Source of the DNA: DATNIB01 sp035604685
Lineage (GTDB): Bacteria; Actinomycetota; Acidimicrobiia; Acidimicrobiales; RAAP-2
Assembly: GCA_035604685.1 (NCBI GenBank)
Contig: DATNIB010000033.1
Coordinates: 1-52,383, forward strand
DNA: 52,383 nucleotides
Direction: 5' to 3'
Numbering within the stretch: position 1 is the stretch's first letter; each line of letters begins with the position of its first letter. The notes beneath the pieces are model-generated. The model saw only the letters and a program-made list of their open reading frames with translations. It ran no database searches and had not been told where the DNA came from. Both the position numbers and the translations under genes were made by a program. This document shows positions 1-7,196 of this stretch, piece by piece.

Positions 1-237
1 GGGCAGCTGCTGTCGTATCTCGCGTACAAAGTGGAAGAGACTGGTCGCGAGCTGATTGCGGTGGACCCCCGCTACACGTCGCAGCGCTGCTCGTCCTGCG
101 GGCACGTGGCTGCGGCCAACCGGTGCTCCCAGGCCGTGTTCCGATGCCTGGCCTGTGGCTATGAGGCCCAGGCCGATCTGAACGCGGCCCTGAACATCCT
201 TGGGCCGGTAGGGCCCAGCGGGGACTGGTCCCCGTAG
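1..237 (+). CDS. tnpB: C-terminal end of an IS200/IS605-family TnpB (OrfB), 5'-truncated by the window edge
   Basis: The reading frame is open from the first base, so the gene begins outside the window and only about 78 C-terminal residues are visible. They show the TnpB/OrfB zinc ribbon (CSSCG, then CLACG) followed by ADLNAALNI, which matches the conserved end of the RuvC-like nuclease domain carrying the last catalytic Asp. TnpB proteins are RNA-guided nucleases encoded by IS200/IS605 elements and are not needed for transposition itself. No TnpA is visible, but it could lie upstream. The thioredoxin gene starts only 41 bp after the stop, so the element's right end must be very close. Family assignment is firm; whether the element is intact cannot be judged. 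Confidence 0.85.
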   Translation, partial: GQLLSYLAYKVEETGRELIAVDPRYTSQRCSSCGHVAAANRCSQAVFRCLACGYEAQADLNAALNILGPVGPSGDWSP

Positions 238-254
238 AGGGTCGAAACTGACCC
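220..254 (+). other. Two hairpins at the tnpB 3' end, candidate right end / guide-RNA scaffold
   Basis: A perfect 6-bp stem with a 2-nt loop (GGGGAC-TG-GTCCCC, 220-233) overlaps the last tnpB codons. A 5-bp stem (GGGTC 239-243 with GACCC 250-254, loop GAAACT) follows the stop. IS200/IS605 elements carry subterminal hairpins at the right end, and the TnpB guide RNA (omega RNA) overlaps the tnpB 3' end. That this pair plays either role is inference from position. Confidence 0.35.
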
Positions 255-264
255 ACTACCCGGG

Positions 265-270
265 TATGGT
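265..270 (+). promoter_or_regulatory. -10 element (TATGGT) for the thioredoxin gene
   Basis: TATGGT preceded by GGG ends 8 nt before the ATG at 279. The expected transcription start falls within about 2 nt of the start codon, so the mRNA would be nearly leaderless. No convincing -35 hexamer is visible. Confidence 0.45.
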
Positions 271-278
271 CACCCGAC

Positions 279-983
279 ATGGTCGAGGTGACCGACGCCA
301 CCTTCGAGCAGGCGGTGCTCGCCCGCTCGAACGAAGTGCCCGTGGTGGTCGATCTCTGGGCGCCCTGGTGCGGCCCCTGCAAGACCCTGGGGCCCATCTT
401 GGAGCGCGTGGTGGGCGAGACCGACGGCACTGTCGAGCTGGCCAAGGTGAACGTGGATGAGAACCCCCGCGTGTCAGCCATGTTCCAGGTCCAGTCGATT
501 CCCGCCGTCTACGCCCTGCGCGACGGCAAGGTGGTGGACGGCTTCGTCGGGGCACTGCCCGAGCCCCAGGTACGCGAGTTCATCGGCCGGCTGGCCCCGG
601 CTCCCTCCGAGGCCGACCAGCTGGTGGCGGCGGGCGACGAGGCGTCCTTGCTGCGGGCCCTCGAGATCGAACCGGGCCACGCCGGCGCCGTGGCCGGCCT
701 CGCCCGGATCCTCCTCGATCGAGGGGATGCCGCGGCGGCGCTCGAGTTGCTCGCCAAGGTCCCCGAGACGGCCGAGACGCGGTCCCTGGCCGCCGAGGCC
801 CGACTCGCCGAACGCCAGGTCAGTGTTGAAGGGGACGTGGGCGAGCTGCTCGATTCGCTGCTCGAACGGGTGCGGGTCGACGATGAGGCCCGCCAGGAGT
901 TCGTCGACCTCTTGGAGACCCTCGGCCCCGAGGATCCCCGCCGGTTCCAGTACCGCAAGGCGCTCGCCGCCCGGCTGTTCTGA
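279..983 (+). CDS. Thioredoxin-domain protein with TPR-like C-terminal half (YbbN/CnoX type)
   Basis: The first ~105 residues form a thioredoxin fold with the WCGPC active site at residues 30-34, the cis-Pro region SIPAVYAL and a following GxVDGFVG segment. Residues from about 115 to 234 are Ala/Leu-rich helices with TPR spacing (for example the AGAVAGLARILLDRGD segment), the architecture of YbbN/CnoX. Those proteins act as cytosolic redox-linked holdases that hand substrates to chaperones. Unlike E. coli CnoX, both active-site cysteines are present, so oxidoreductase activity is expected. The start is fixed by the ATG just after a TATGGT -10 element; no Shine-Dalgarno sequence is visible. 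A folP-like gene follows 34 bp downstream. Confidence 0.85.
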   Translation: MVEVTDATFEQAVLARSNEVPVVVDLWAPWCGPCKTLGPILERVVGETDGTVELAKVNVDENPRVSAMFQVQSIPAVYALRDGKVVDGFVGALPEPQVREFIGRLAPAPSEADQLVAAGDEASLLRALEIEPGHAGAVAGLARILLDRGDAAAALELLAKVPETAETRSLAAEARLAERQVSVEGDVGELLDSLLERVRVDDEARQEFVDLLETLGPEDPRRFQYRKALAARLF

Positions 984-1017
984 TGGGTTGGCGGCGCCCC
1001 GGGTTCGGTCCCCGCTG

Positions 1018-1851
1018 ATGGTCGAGCTCGATTTGGGTGGTGTCTCCTACGACCTGACGCACCGTGCGCTCGTCATGGGGATCTTGAACCGCACGCCCGA
1101 CTCGTTCTTCGACCAGGGCGAGACCTACGAGCTCGAGGCCCTCCTGCGGCGGGCCGAGCGGCTGGTGCGCGAGGGTGCCGACATCCTCGACGTGGGTGGG
1201 GTGAAGGCGGGGCCGGGACCCGAGGTCACCGAGTCCGAGGAGCTCGACCGGGTCATCCCCTCGATCGAGGCCGTCGCGTCCCGCTTCGACGTGCCCGTCT
1301 CCGTCGACACCTGGCGGGCCGTCGTGGCCAAGGAGGCGTACGCGGCTGGCGCCGTCATGGGGAACGACATCAGCGGGTTCGGCGATCCGGCCTACCTGCC
1401 GACGGCGGCGGAGGCCGGGGCGGCCGTCGTGGCCACCCACATCCGGCTCGCCCCTCGGGTCCGCGACCCCGAACCGGTCTACGACGACGTGGTGGCGACG
1501 GTCGCGGCGTTCCTCTCGGACCGGGCCCGTCGCGCTCGCGACGCCGGTATCCCCGACACCCGGATCGTGCTCGACGCCGGGCTCGACCTGGGCAAGACGG
1601 CGGGCCAGTCCCTCACGTTGCTGCGCGCCTCGGACGTGCTCGCGTCGCTCGGCCTGCCGCTGCTCCTGTCGGCCTCCAACAAGACCTTTCTCGGCCAGCT
1701 GTTCGATCTCGAGATCACCGACCGGGGCGACGCCTCGCTCGCCGCTGCCGCGCTCGGCATCTGCCTCGGCTGCCGCGTGATCCGCGTGCACGACGTCCGG
1801 GGGACCCGGCGTGTCCGCGACGTCCTCGAGGCGGTCTCCCGGGCGCGATGA
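1018..1851 (+). CDS. Dihydropteroate synthase family protein, FolP2-like paralogue
   Basis: A 277-residue TIM-barrel protein of the pterin-binding family. It keeps the first signature as MGILNRTPDSFFDQG (residues 20-34) and the VSVDTW strand. The loop that reads DIGGESTRPG in ordinary DHPS reads DVGGVKAGPG here (58-67), and the SRK motif reads SNK (ASNKTF). Both changes match my recollection of mycobacterial FolP2, the second paralogue, reported to lack normal DHPS activity, rather than FolP1. The ATG at 1018 is chosen because it precedes the family's N-terminal strand. The stop is 19 bp before the holA start, suggesting co-transcription. No other folate gene is nearby. Family is certain; catalytic role is doubtful. 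Confidence 0.85.
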   Translation: MVELDLGGVSYDLTHRALVMGILNRTPDSFFDQGETYELEALLRRAERLVREGADILDVGGVKAGPGPEVTESEELDRVIPSIEAVASRFDVPVSVDTWRAVVAKEAYAAGAVMGNDISGFGDPAYLPTAAEAGAAVVATHIRLAPRVRDPEPVYDDVVATVAAFLSDRARRARDAGIPDTRIVLDAGLDLGKTAGQSLTLLRASDVLASLGLPLLLSASNKTFLGQLFDLEITDRGDASLAAAALGICLGCRVIRVHDVRGTRRVRDVLEAVSRAR

Positions 1852-1870
1852 CCGTCGCTCCGCCACCGCC

Positions 1871-2932
1871 ATGACGCCGCCACGCTCCGTCGTCCCGCGG
1901 AACGGTCGCGCGGCCCGCGCCGACCCGTCGTCCGCCCCGGCGGCTGCCTACCTGGTCGCCGGCGATGATCCATCGCTCGTCTCCCAGGCGGCCCGGTCAC
2001 TCATCGAGTCCCTGGCGGGCGAGCGGGATGCGTCGCTCGTCGTCGAGGAGCACGGCGCGCCCTCGGTGGACGAGCTGGACATCGGCGTGGTGCTCGACGC
2101 CTGCACGACGCCGCCCTTCCTGGTCGATCGGCGCGTCGTCGTGGTTCGCGAGGCCGGGCGCCTGGCCGCCCGGGACGGGGCGCGGCTGGTGGCCATGCTG
2201 GAGCGCCCGGTCGAGGGCGTGGTGCTGGTGCTGGTCGGCGGGAGCGGGACCGTCCCCGCCGCCTTGGTGAAGGCGGTCGGGGCCCTCGGCGGGCTGGTCG
2301 AGACCGCGGTCGGGACCGGGCGGGCGCGGACCACCTGGGTAGCCGAGCGCGTGACCGAGAGCCCGGTCCGCCTGGACGCCGCGGCCCGATCGGCGGTAGA
2401 AGCCCACCTGGGGGAGGACCTCGGGCGCCTGTCCGGGCTCCTCGACACCCTGGCCGCCGCTTACGGCACCGGGGCCACGGTCGGGATGGCCGAGCTCGAG
2501 CCGTTCCTGGGTGAGGCCGGGTCGGTCCCGCCCTGGGACCTGACCGACGCCGTCGACCGGGGCGCCACGACCGCGGCGCTCGTCGCACTGCACCGGCTCC
2601 TCGGGCCGGGCGGACGGGCGGCGCCCGAACTCGTCGCGGTCCTGCACCGGCACTTCTCCAACATGCTCAGGCTGGACGGCGCGCTGGCCCGCTCCGGGGA
2701 AGACGCCGCCCAGCTGCTCGGGGTCCGCAGCCCCTTCGTCGCCAAGAAGGCGATGGCCCAGGGGCAGCGCCTCGGGAGCGAGCGCCTGGGACAGGCGATC
2801 ACGCTCGTGGCGGAAGCCGACGTGGACGTGAAGGGCCGAACCGCGCTGCCGCCCGATTTGGTACTCGAGGTGCTGGTGGCCCGGCTGGCTCGCCTGGCTC
2901 GGGGGGCGTCAGCGGCCGAGCTGCGCCGCTGA
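1871..2932 (+). CDS. holA: DNA polymerase III delta subunit (clamp loader)
   Basis: A 353-residue protein matching HolA in length and layout. An N-terminal AAA+-like domain without a working P-loop (YLVAGDDPSLVSQAARSLIESLAG) is followed by the typical segment FLVDRRVVVVREAGRL, then a helical lid and collar region ending in LPPDLVLEVLVARLARLA. HolA opens the beta sliding clamp as part of the clamp-loader complex. HolA followed by convergent rpsT is a very common bacterial arrangement, and here the two stops are 8 bp apart. The start at 1871 has no clear Shine-Dalgarno sequence; an in-frame GTG at 1811 would overlap the upstream gene by 41 bp and add an Arg/Ser-rich stretch with no family counterpart. 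Confidence 0.85.
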   Translation: MTPPRSVVPRNGRAARADPSSAPAAAYLVAGDDPSLVSQAARSLIESLAGERDASLVVEEHGAPSVDELDIGVVLDACTTPPFLVDRRVVVVREAGRLAARDGARLVAMLERPVEGVVLVLVGGSGTVPAALVKAVGALGGLVETAVGTGRARTTWVAERVTESPVRLDAAARSAVEAHLGEDLGRLSGLLDTLAAAYGTGATVGMAELEPFLGEAGSVPPWDLTDAVDRGATTAALVALHRLLGPGGRAAPELVAVLHRHFSNMLRLDGALARSGEDAAQLLGVRSPFVAKKAMAQGQRLGSERLGQAITLVAEADVDVKGRTALPPDLVLEVLVARLARLARGASAAELRR

Positions 2933-2940
2933 CCGCTCGC

Positions 2941-3210
2941 TCAGGAGGCTGACTCGAGCCGGCCGACGCGCTTCATCAGCCGGGACTTGCGGTTGGCCGC
3001 CTGGTTCTGGTGGATGATGCCCTTGGCCGCCGCCTTGTCGATGCGCTTCAGGGCGAGGCGCAGTTGTTCCGCGCTGTCTTCGGCCCCGGACTCGGCCGCG
3101 CTGAGCGCAGACTTGGCTCGGGTGCGCAGCTCGGAACGCACCGCCTTGTTGCGAAGGCGGTGCTTTTCGTTCTGGCGGTTGCGCTTGATCTGGCTCTTGA
3201 TGTTGGCCAT
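2941..3210 (-). CDS. rpsT: 30S ribosomal protein S20
   Basis: An 89-residue, strongly basic, helical protein starting MANIKSQIKRNRQNEKHR, diagnostic of bS20, with the C-terminal AAAKGIIHQNQAANRKSRL segment. S20 binds 16S rRNA in the body of the small subunit as a primary assembly protein. It is monocistronic, convergent with holA. A TACGGT hexamer lies 12 nt upstream of the ATG on the minus strand and could serve as the -10 element. Length and sequence are normal for the family. Confidence 0.97.
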   Translation of the reverse strand: MANIKSQIKRNRQNEKHRLRNKAVRSELRTRAKSALSAAESGAEDSAEQLRLALKRIDKAAAKGIIHQNQAANRKSRLMKRVGRLESAS

Positions 3211-3273
3211 GGGCGGAGAGCCACCGTAGCAGACGTCGGAGCGGGCTCACCCCGCCGGCCGCCGGTCGGGCGT

Positions 3274-3906
3274 CTAGCTGGTGACCGATGGCGGGAAGAT
3301 CTGTGACTCGTTGAGGGCCCCCCCGCAGATGCCTCCCGAGAACGAGAAGGTCACGAGCTTCTGGTCGTTCGAGGCGGCCTGGGGGGTTCGGAAGTCGAAC
3401 CCGTCCGTCTTGTAACAGGGGGCGCTGGCCGAGACGACGTCGCTCCACTTGAGGAAGAACACCGCGGTCTGGCCGGCGGCGACGACGACGGTTCCACCGG
3501 CGCCTCCGAGGTCGCCGAAGCCCGCGGGGATCGGCGTGACGGTGATCGGCAGGTTGGCTTCGACCTGGTTGCCGCCCTGGTTGAGCGGTCCATAGGGCGA
3601 GATGAACGGATAACTGCTCATGTTGCACGGCGTCGAGCCGGTGTTGGTCACGATGAACCGCTGCACCAGCGTGCCGGCCGCCCCTTGCCCGGTCGACGCC
3701 GTCACCGTGACCTGGCTGGTCGGGCACGGCTGCGAGGCCAGCAGCGTCGTGGTGGTCGGCGGCACGGTGGTGGTCGTGGTCGAAGAGGTGGTCGTCGTCG
3801 GAGGGTGCTTGGGGGGTGGGCTGGCCGGGGAGGAGGAGCACCCGGCCAGCACCAGCATCGACGCGACCACGACGAACGCAGCTTTGGGGGAGCGCAGACT
3901 GAGCAT
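3274..3906 (-). CDS. DUF4232-type secreted lipoprotein with Thr-rich linker
   Basis: A 210-residue predicted lipoprotein. The N-terminus (MLSLRSPKAA, then a hydrophobic stretch) ends in a lipobox LAGC, so the mature protein should carry a diacylglyceryl-Cys at about residue 23. A Pro/Thr-rich linker (runs of T separated by S, V and P) of about 25 residues follows, typical of actinobacterial surface lipoproteins. The rest resembles DUF4232: FIVTNTGSTPCNMSSYP early, and pairs of cysteines that could form disulfides (CPTSQ, PCNMS, APCYK, GICGG). The start at 3906 has an AGGAA Shine-Dalgarno at 8 nt; an in-frame ATG at 3936 lacks one. Function of the domain is unknown. Divergent from lepA. Confidence 0.75.
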   Translation of the reverse strand: MLSLRSPKAAFVVVASMLVLAGCSSSPASPPPKHPPTTTTSSTTTTTVPPTTTTLLASQPCPTSQVTVTASTGQGAAGTLVQRFIVTNTGSTPCNMSSYPFISPYGPLNQGGNQVEANLPITVTPIPAGFGDLGGAGGTVVVAAGQTAVFFLKWSDVVSASAPCYKTDGFDFRTPQAASNDQKLVTFSFSGGICGGALNESQIFPPSVTS

Positions 3907-4041
3907 TCGGCGCGTTCCTGCGGAGAATCGCAGCATGCGAGCATGTTCGCACACCTGGTCGGCGATCCCGGAGCACCGTGGCTTGGACCGGGCCTCCCGA
4001 CGGCCCGCCGGCGGATGGGCGGTGACCTGCGAGCGCGCCGG

Positions 4042-4047
4042 TACGAT
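4042..4047 (+). promoter_or_regulatory. -10 element (TACGAT) for lepA
   Basis: CGG-TACGAT ends 9 nt before the GTG start at 4057, consistent with a leaderless or near-leaderless transcript. The CGG/GGG-TA context recurs at several other promoters in this window. Confidence 0.45.
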
Positions 4048-4056
4048 CGAAAGACC

Positions 4057-5868
4057 GTGACCCCCGTCGCCCGGCCCGGCCCGGTCGCCACCGACCGCAT
4101 CCGGAACTTCTCCATCATCAGCCATGTCGACCACGGCAAGTCCACGCTCTCGGACCGGATCCTCGAGCTCACCGGCGCGGTGGACCCCCGGCTCATGCGG
4201 GAGCAGTACCTGGACTCGATGGACATCGAGCGCGAGCGCGGCATCACCATCAAGGCCCAGAACGTGCGGGTCCTCTACGCAGACCACGTCCTGCACCTGA
4301 TCGACACCCCCGGCCACGTCGACTTCGGCTACGAGGTGAGCCGGTCGCTGGCCGCCTGCGAGGGGGCCGTGCTCCTGGTCGACGCGTCCCAGGGCATCCA
4401 GGCCCAGACGCTGGCCAACTGCTACCAGGCGATGGAGCACGACCTCGAGATCGTGGCGGTGCTGAACAAGATCGACCTGCCGGCGGCCGAGCCGGAGCGC
4501 TGCGCGGCCGAGATCGAACAGGTTCTCGGCCTCGCCCACGACGACATCCTGCACATCAGCGCCAAGACCGGCGAGGGGGTCTCGGCGCTCCTCGACGCCA
4601 TCGTGGCCAGGATCCCGCCGCCCCAGGGGCAGCGGGACGCGCCGCTGCGCGCGCTCATCTTCGACTCGTCCTACGACCAGTACCGAGGGGTGGTCAGCTC
4701 CATCCGGATCGTCGACGGGACGCTGCGGTCGTCGGCCCGGCTCCGCTTCATGCACGCCGGGACCACCCATGACGCCGACGAGGTGGGGATCCGCACGCCC
4801 GACGTGGTCCCCGCATCCGAGCTCGGACCGGGTGAGGTCGGCTACCTGATCGCCGGGATCAAGGACGTGTCGGGGGCGCGCTCGGGCGAGACGGTGACCG
4901 ATGCCGCGGCACCCGCCACCGAGCCCCTGGCCGGTTACCGCGATCCGAAGCCCATGGTGTTCTGCGGCCTCTATCCGATCGACGGTGACGAGCTGCCCGA
5001 CCTGCGCGACGCCCTCGATCGCCTGAAGCTCAACGACGCCAGTTTCACCTTCGAACCCGAGTCGTCTCACGCCCTCGGCTTCGGGTTCCGCTGCGGGTTC
5101 CTCGGCCTCTTGCACATGGAGATCGTGCGCGAGCGCCTCGAGCGCGAGTTCGACCTCTCCCTCATCGCCACCGCGCCCTCCGTCGCCTACCGCGCCTTTC
5201 TCACCGATGGCTCGGAGGTCGACATCGACAACCCGACCGACCTGCCCGACGCCAGCCGCCTCGACCACATCGACGAGCCGATGCTGACCGCCACCATTCT
5301 CACGCCGTCGGAGTACACGGGAACGGTGATGGAGCTCGCCCAGTTCCGGCGGGGCGATCTCCTCCGCATGGAGTACCTCTCGCCCGAGCGGGTGGAACTC
5401 GTGTACCGGATCCCGCTGGCCGAGGTGGTCGTGGACTTCTTCGACCACTTGAAGAGCCGCACCAAGGGCTACGCCAGCTTGGACTACGAGCCCGACGGCT
5501 ACGCGACGGCCAACCTGGTGCGCGTCGAGATCCTGATCAACCACATCCCGGTGGACGCCTTCTCGACTATCGTGCACCGCTCGGCCGCCGACAGCTACGG
5601 GCGCCGCATGGCCGAGAAGCTCCGCCAGATGATCCCGCGCCAGCTCTTCGACGTGCCCATCCAGGCCGCCATCGGGGGCCGGGTCATCGCCCGCGAGACG
5701 GTGAAGGCCAAGCGCAAGGACGTGCTGGCCAAGTGCTACGGCGGCGACATCACGCGCAAGCGAAAGTTGCTCGATCGCCAGAAGGAGGGGAAGAAGCGCA
5801 TGAAGAACATCGGCCGCGTGGAGGTCCCCCAGGAGGCGTTCATCTCCGCGTTGCGCATGGAGGAGTGA
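4057..5868 (+). CDS. lepA: Elongation factor 4 (LepA), ribosome back-translocating GTPase
   Basis: A 603-residue translational GTPase. G1 is HVDHGKST (residues 23-30), switch II is DTPGHVDFGYEV, and the G4 motif is NKID. The LepA-specific C-terminus is present: PVDAFSTIVHR, RKDVLAKCYGGDITRKRKLLDRQKEGKKRM, and an end in ISALRMEE. It lacks the EF-G domain IV. LepA acts on stalled or mistranslocated ribosomes and in 30S biogenesis. The GTG start gives normal family length; longer in-frame extensions upstream are low-complexity and run into the divergent lipoprotein promoter region. It heads the block leading to hrcA and dnaJ. Confidence 0.96.
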   Translation: MTPVARPGPVATDRIRNFSIISHVDHGKSTLSDRILELTGAVDPRLMREQYLDSMDIERERGITIKAQNVRVLYADHVLHLIDTPGHVDFGYEVSRSLAACEGAVLLVDASQGIQAQTLANCYQAMEHDLEIVAVLNKIDLPAAEPERCAAEIEQVLGLAHDDILHISAKTGEGVSALLDAIVARIPPPQGQRDAPLRALIFDSSYDQYRGVVSSIRIVDGTLRSSARLRFMHAGTTHDADEVGIRTPDVVPASELGPGEVGYLIAGIKDVSGARSGETVTDAAAPATEPLAGYRDPKPMVFCGLYPIDGDELPDLRDALDRLKLNDASFTFEPESSHALGFGFRCGFLGLLHMEIVRERLEREFDLSLIATAPSVAYRAFLTDGSEVDIDNPTDLPDASRLDHIDEPMLTATILTPSEYTGTVMELAQFRRGDLLRMEYLSPERVELVYRIPLAEVVVDFFDHLKSRTKGYASLDYEPDGYATANLVRVEILINHIPVDAFSTIVHRSAADSYGRRMAEKLRQMIPRQLFDVPIQAAIGGRVIARETVKAKRKDVLAKCYGGDITRKRKLLDRQKEGKKRMKNIGRVEVPQEAFISALRMEE

Positions 5869-5949
5869 ATCTGCAGTCTTCGGGCGTCCTTCGGCAGGGA
5901 CGGCCTTCGGCAAGATCAAGCACCGCGGCCGTTGGTGAGCGGCGGTGGC

Positions 5950-5966
5950 GGCGCCCGTTGGGCGCC
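5950..5966 (+). terminator. Possible terminator hairpin after lepA
   Basis: A perfect 7-bp inverted repeat (GGCGCCC, loop GTT, GGGCGCC) lies 82 bp past the lepA stop, with a second small hairpin (GCCCT/AGGGC) just after it. Neither has a T-tract, as is usual in high-GC actinobacteria, so termination is only suggested by position upstream of the separately regulated hrcA. Confidence 0.3.
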
Positions 5967-6024
5967 CGGAAGCCCTGCCCAGGGCCCAGATGTCGGGGTC
6001 CGACACCCAACCGGCCGCCCGTGG

Positions 6025-6051
6025 CTGGCGCTCGGTAGACTCGAGTGCCAA
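6025..6051 (+). promoter_or_regulatory. CIRCE operator (HrcA binding site)
   Basis: CTGGCGCTC, nine bases, then GAGTGCCAA. The CIRCE consensus is TTAGCACTC-N9-GAGTGCTAA: the right arm matches 8 of 9 and the left arm 5 of 9, with exact 9-nt spacing. It sits directly in front of hrcA, where autoregulation is expected. A TAGACT hexamer (6036-6041) inside the spacer could be the -10 element, which would place the repressor on the promoter itself. Confidence 0.8.
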
Positions 6052-6068
6052 ACCGAGCGGAGTCCCAG

Positions 6069-7145
6069 TTGACCAAGCCACACGACAGCAGAGAGGCCGA
6101 AGACCCGAGCGCGGGCCTGGGCGCCCGGCGGGCCGCCATCCTCGAGGCCGTCGTGGCCGAATACATCGGCACTGCGATCCCAGTCGGCTCGAGCCACGTG
6201 GCCAACGCACCGGGGGTGCACGTCTCGTCCGCCACCGTCCGGTCGGACATGGCGGCCTTGGAGCAGGAGGGCTACCTCGTCCAGCCCCACACGAGCGCGG
6301 GCCGGATCCCGACGGACAAGGGCTATCGCTTCTTCGTCGACCACCTGGCCGAGCCCGGGGTGCTCGGCACCGCCCAGCGCCTGAAGGTGCGCCGGTTCTT
6401 CGACCAGGTCCACGGCGAGATGGAGGAGCTGCTCGAGCACGCCTCGGGGCTCCTCTCCGAGCTCACCTCGTGTGCCGCGGTGGTCATGGGCCCGTCGCAC
6501 GAGTCGGCGTGGTTCCGCTCCGTCCAGCTGGTCGGGTTGTCGCCGCGTCTCGCGCTGCTGGTCGTGGTGCTCTCGGACGGCGCGGTGGAGAAGCGCTCGA
6601 TCGAACTGGCAGAGGACCTGAGCGACGAGCTCCTGGCCGAGGTCACGACCGAGCTGGCGCGCCGATTGAGTGGCCGGCCGCTGTCCGAGGTGGACCAGCT
6701 GATCGCGCCACCGGCCGCGAAGTCGCCGACCTTCGGCGTCGTCTTCGACGCCGCGGCCAGGGCGTTGGGCGAGATCGTGCGGCCCGGCGAGGTCGACCAG
6801 GTCTTCGTCGGCGGCCCGTCGCGCCTCGCCGACGCGTTCGACGCCATGGAGACCGTCCGTTCGGTGCTCTCCATCCTCGAGCAGCAGCTGGTCGTCGTGA
6901 CGTTGCTGCGCGACGTCCTCGACAGTGGGCTGTCCGTGGCGATCGGTGCCGAGCACGGGTACCAGCCGCTGGCGTCCTGTGCGGTCGTGGTGGCACCGGT
7001 TGTGATCGACGGGCGCGACGGCGGTGCGGTCGGCCTGCTCGGTCCGACTCGCATGAACTACCCGCAGGCGTTGGCCGCCGCGCACGTCGTGGGCGAGGGC
7101 CTGAGCGAGCGGTTGAGGGATCCCGTCGGCGGTCGGTCGCGGTGA
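6069..7145 (+). CDS. hrcA: Heat-inducible transcription repressor HrcA
   Basis: A 358-residue protein. It has an N-terminal winged helix (residues ~15-85, with SSATVRSDMAALEQEGYLVQPHTSAGR, the highly conserved HrcA recognition segment including GRIPTDKGYR) and a GAF-like C-terminal domain. HrcA represses class I heat-shock genes by binding CIRCE and is kept active by GroEL. I start it at TTG 6069, which has GGAG six bases upstream. The GTG at 6045 lies inside the CIRCE operator and has no Shine-Dalgarno, so it is unlikely to be used. The operator in front indicates autoregulation, probably extending to dnaJ 51 bp downstream. No dnaK or grpE is present here, so this is the hrcA-dnaJ2 arrangement of actinobacteria. 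Confidence 0.92.
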   Translation: MTKPHDSREAEDPSAGLGARRAAILEAVVAEYIGTAIPVGSSHVANAPGVHVSSATVRSDMAALEQEGYLVQPHTSAGRIPTDKGYRFFVDHLAEPGVLGTAQRLKVRRFFDQVHGEMEELLEHASGLLSELTSCAAVVMGPSHESAWFRSVQLVGLSPRLALLVVVLSDGAVEKRSIELAEDLSDELLAEVTTELARRLSGRPLSEVDQLIAPPAAKSPTFGVVFDAAARALGEIVRPGEVDQVFVGGPSRLADAFDAMETVRSVLSILEQQLVVVTLLRDVLDSGLSVAIGAEHGYQPLASCAVVVAPVVIDGRDGGAVGLLGPTRMNYPQALAAAHVVGEGLSERLRDPVGGRSR

Positions 7146-7196
7146 GCCCGGCGATGGGCGGGGCCACCTCGCCGGTCCGCGGCGAGGAGAGGGCCC

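Noticed and set aside
6045..6068. GTG at 6045 as the hrcA start
   Set aside because: It lies inside the CIRCE right arm and has no Shine-Dalgarno; TTG 6069 fits better.
3274..6210. A very long open frame on the minus strand running antisense through lepA
   Set aside because: Only its last ~210 codons (the lipoprotein) look like protein; the rest is a frame shadow of lepA caused by high G+C, with His/Gly/Arg-rich sequence and no recognisable motif.
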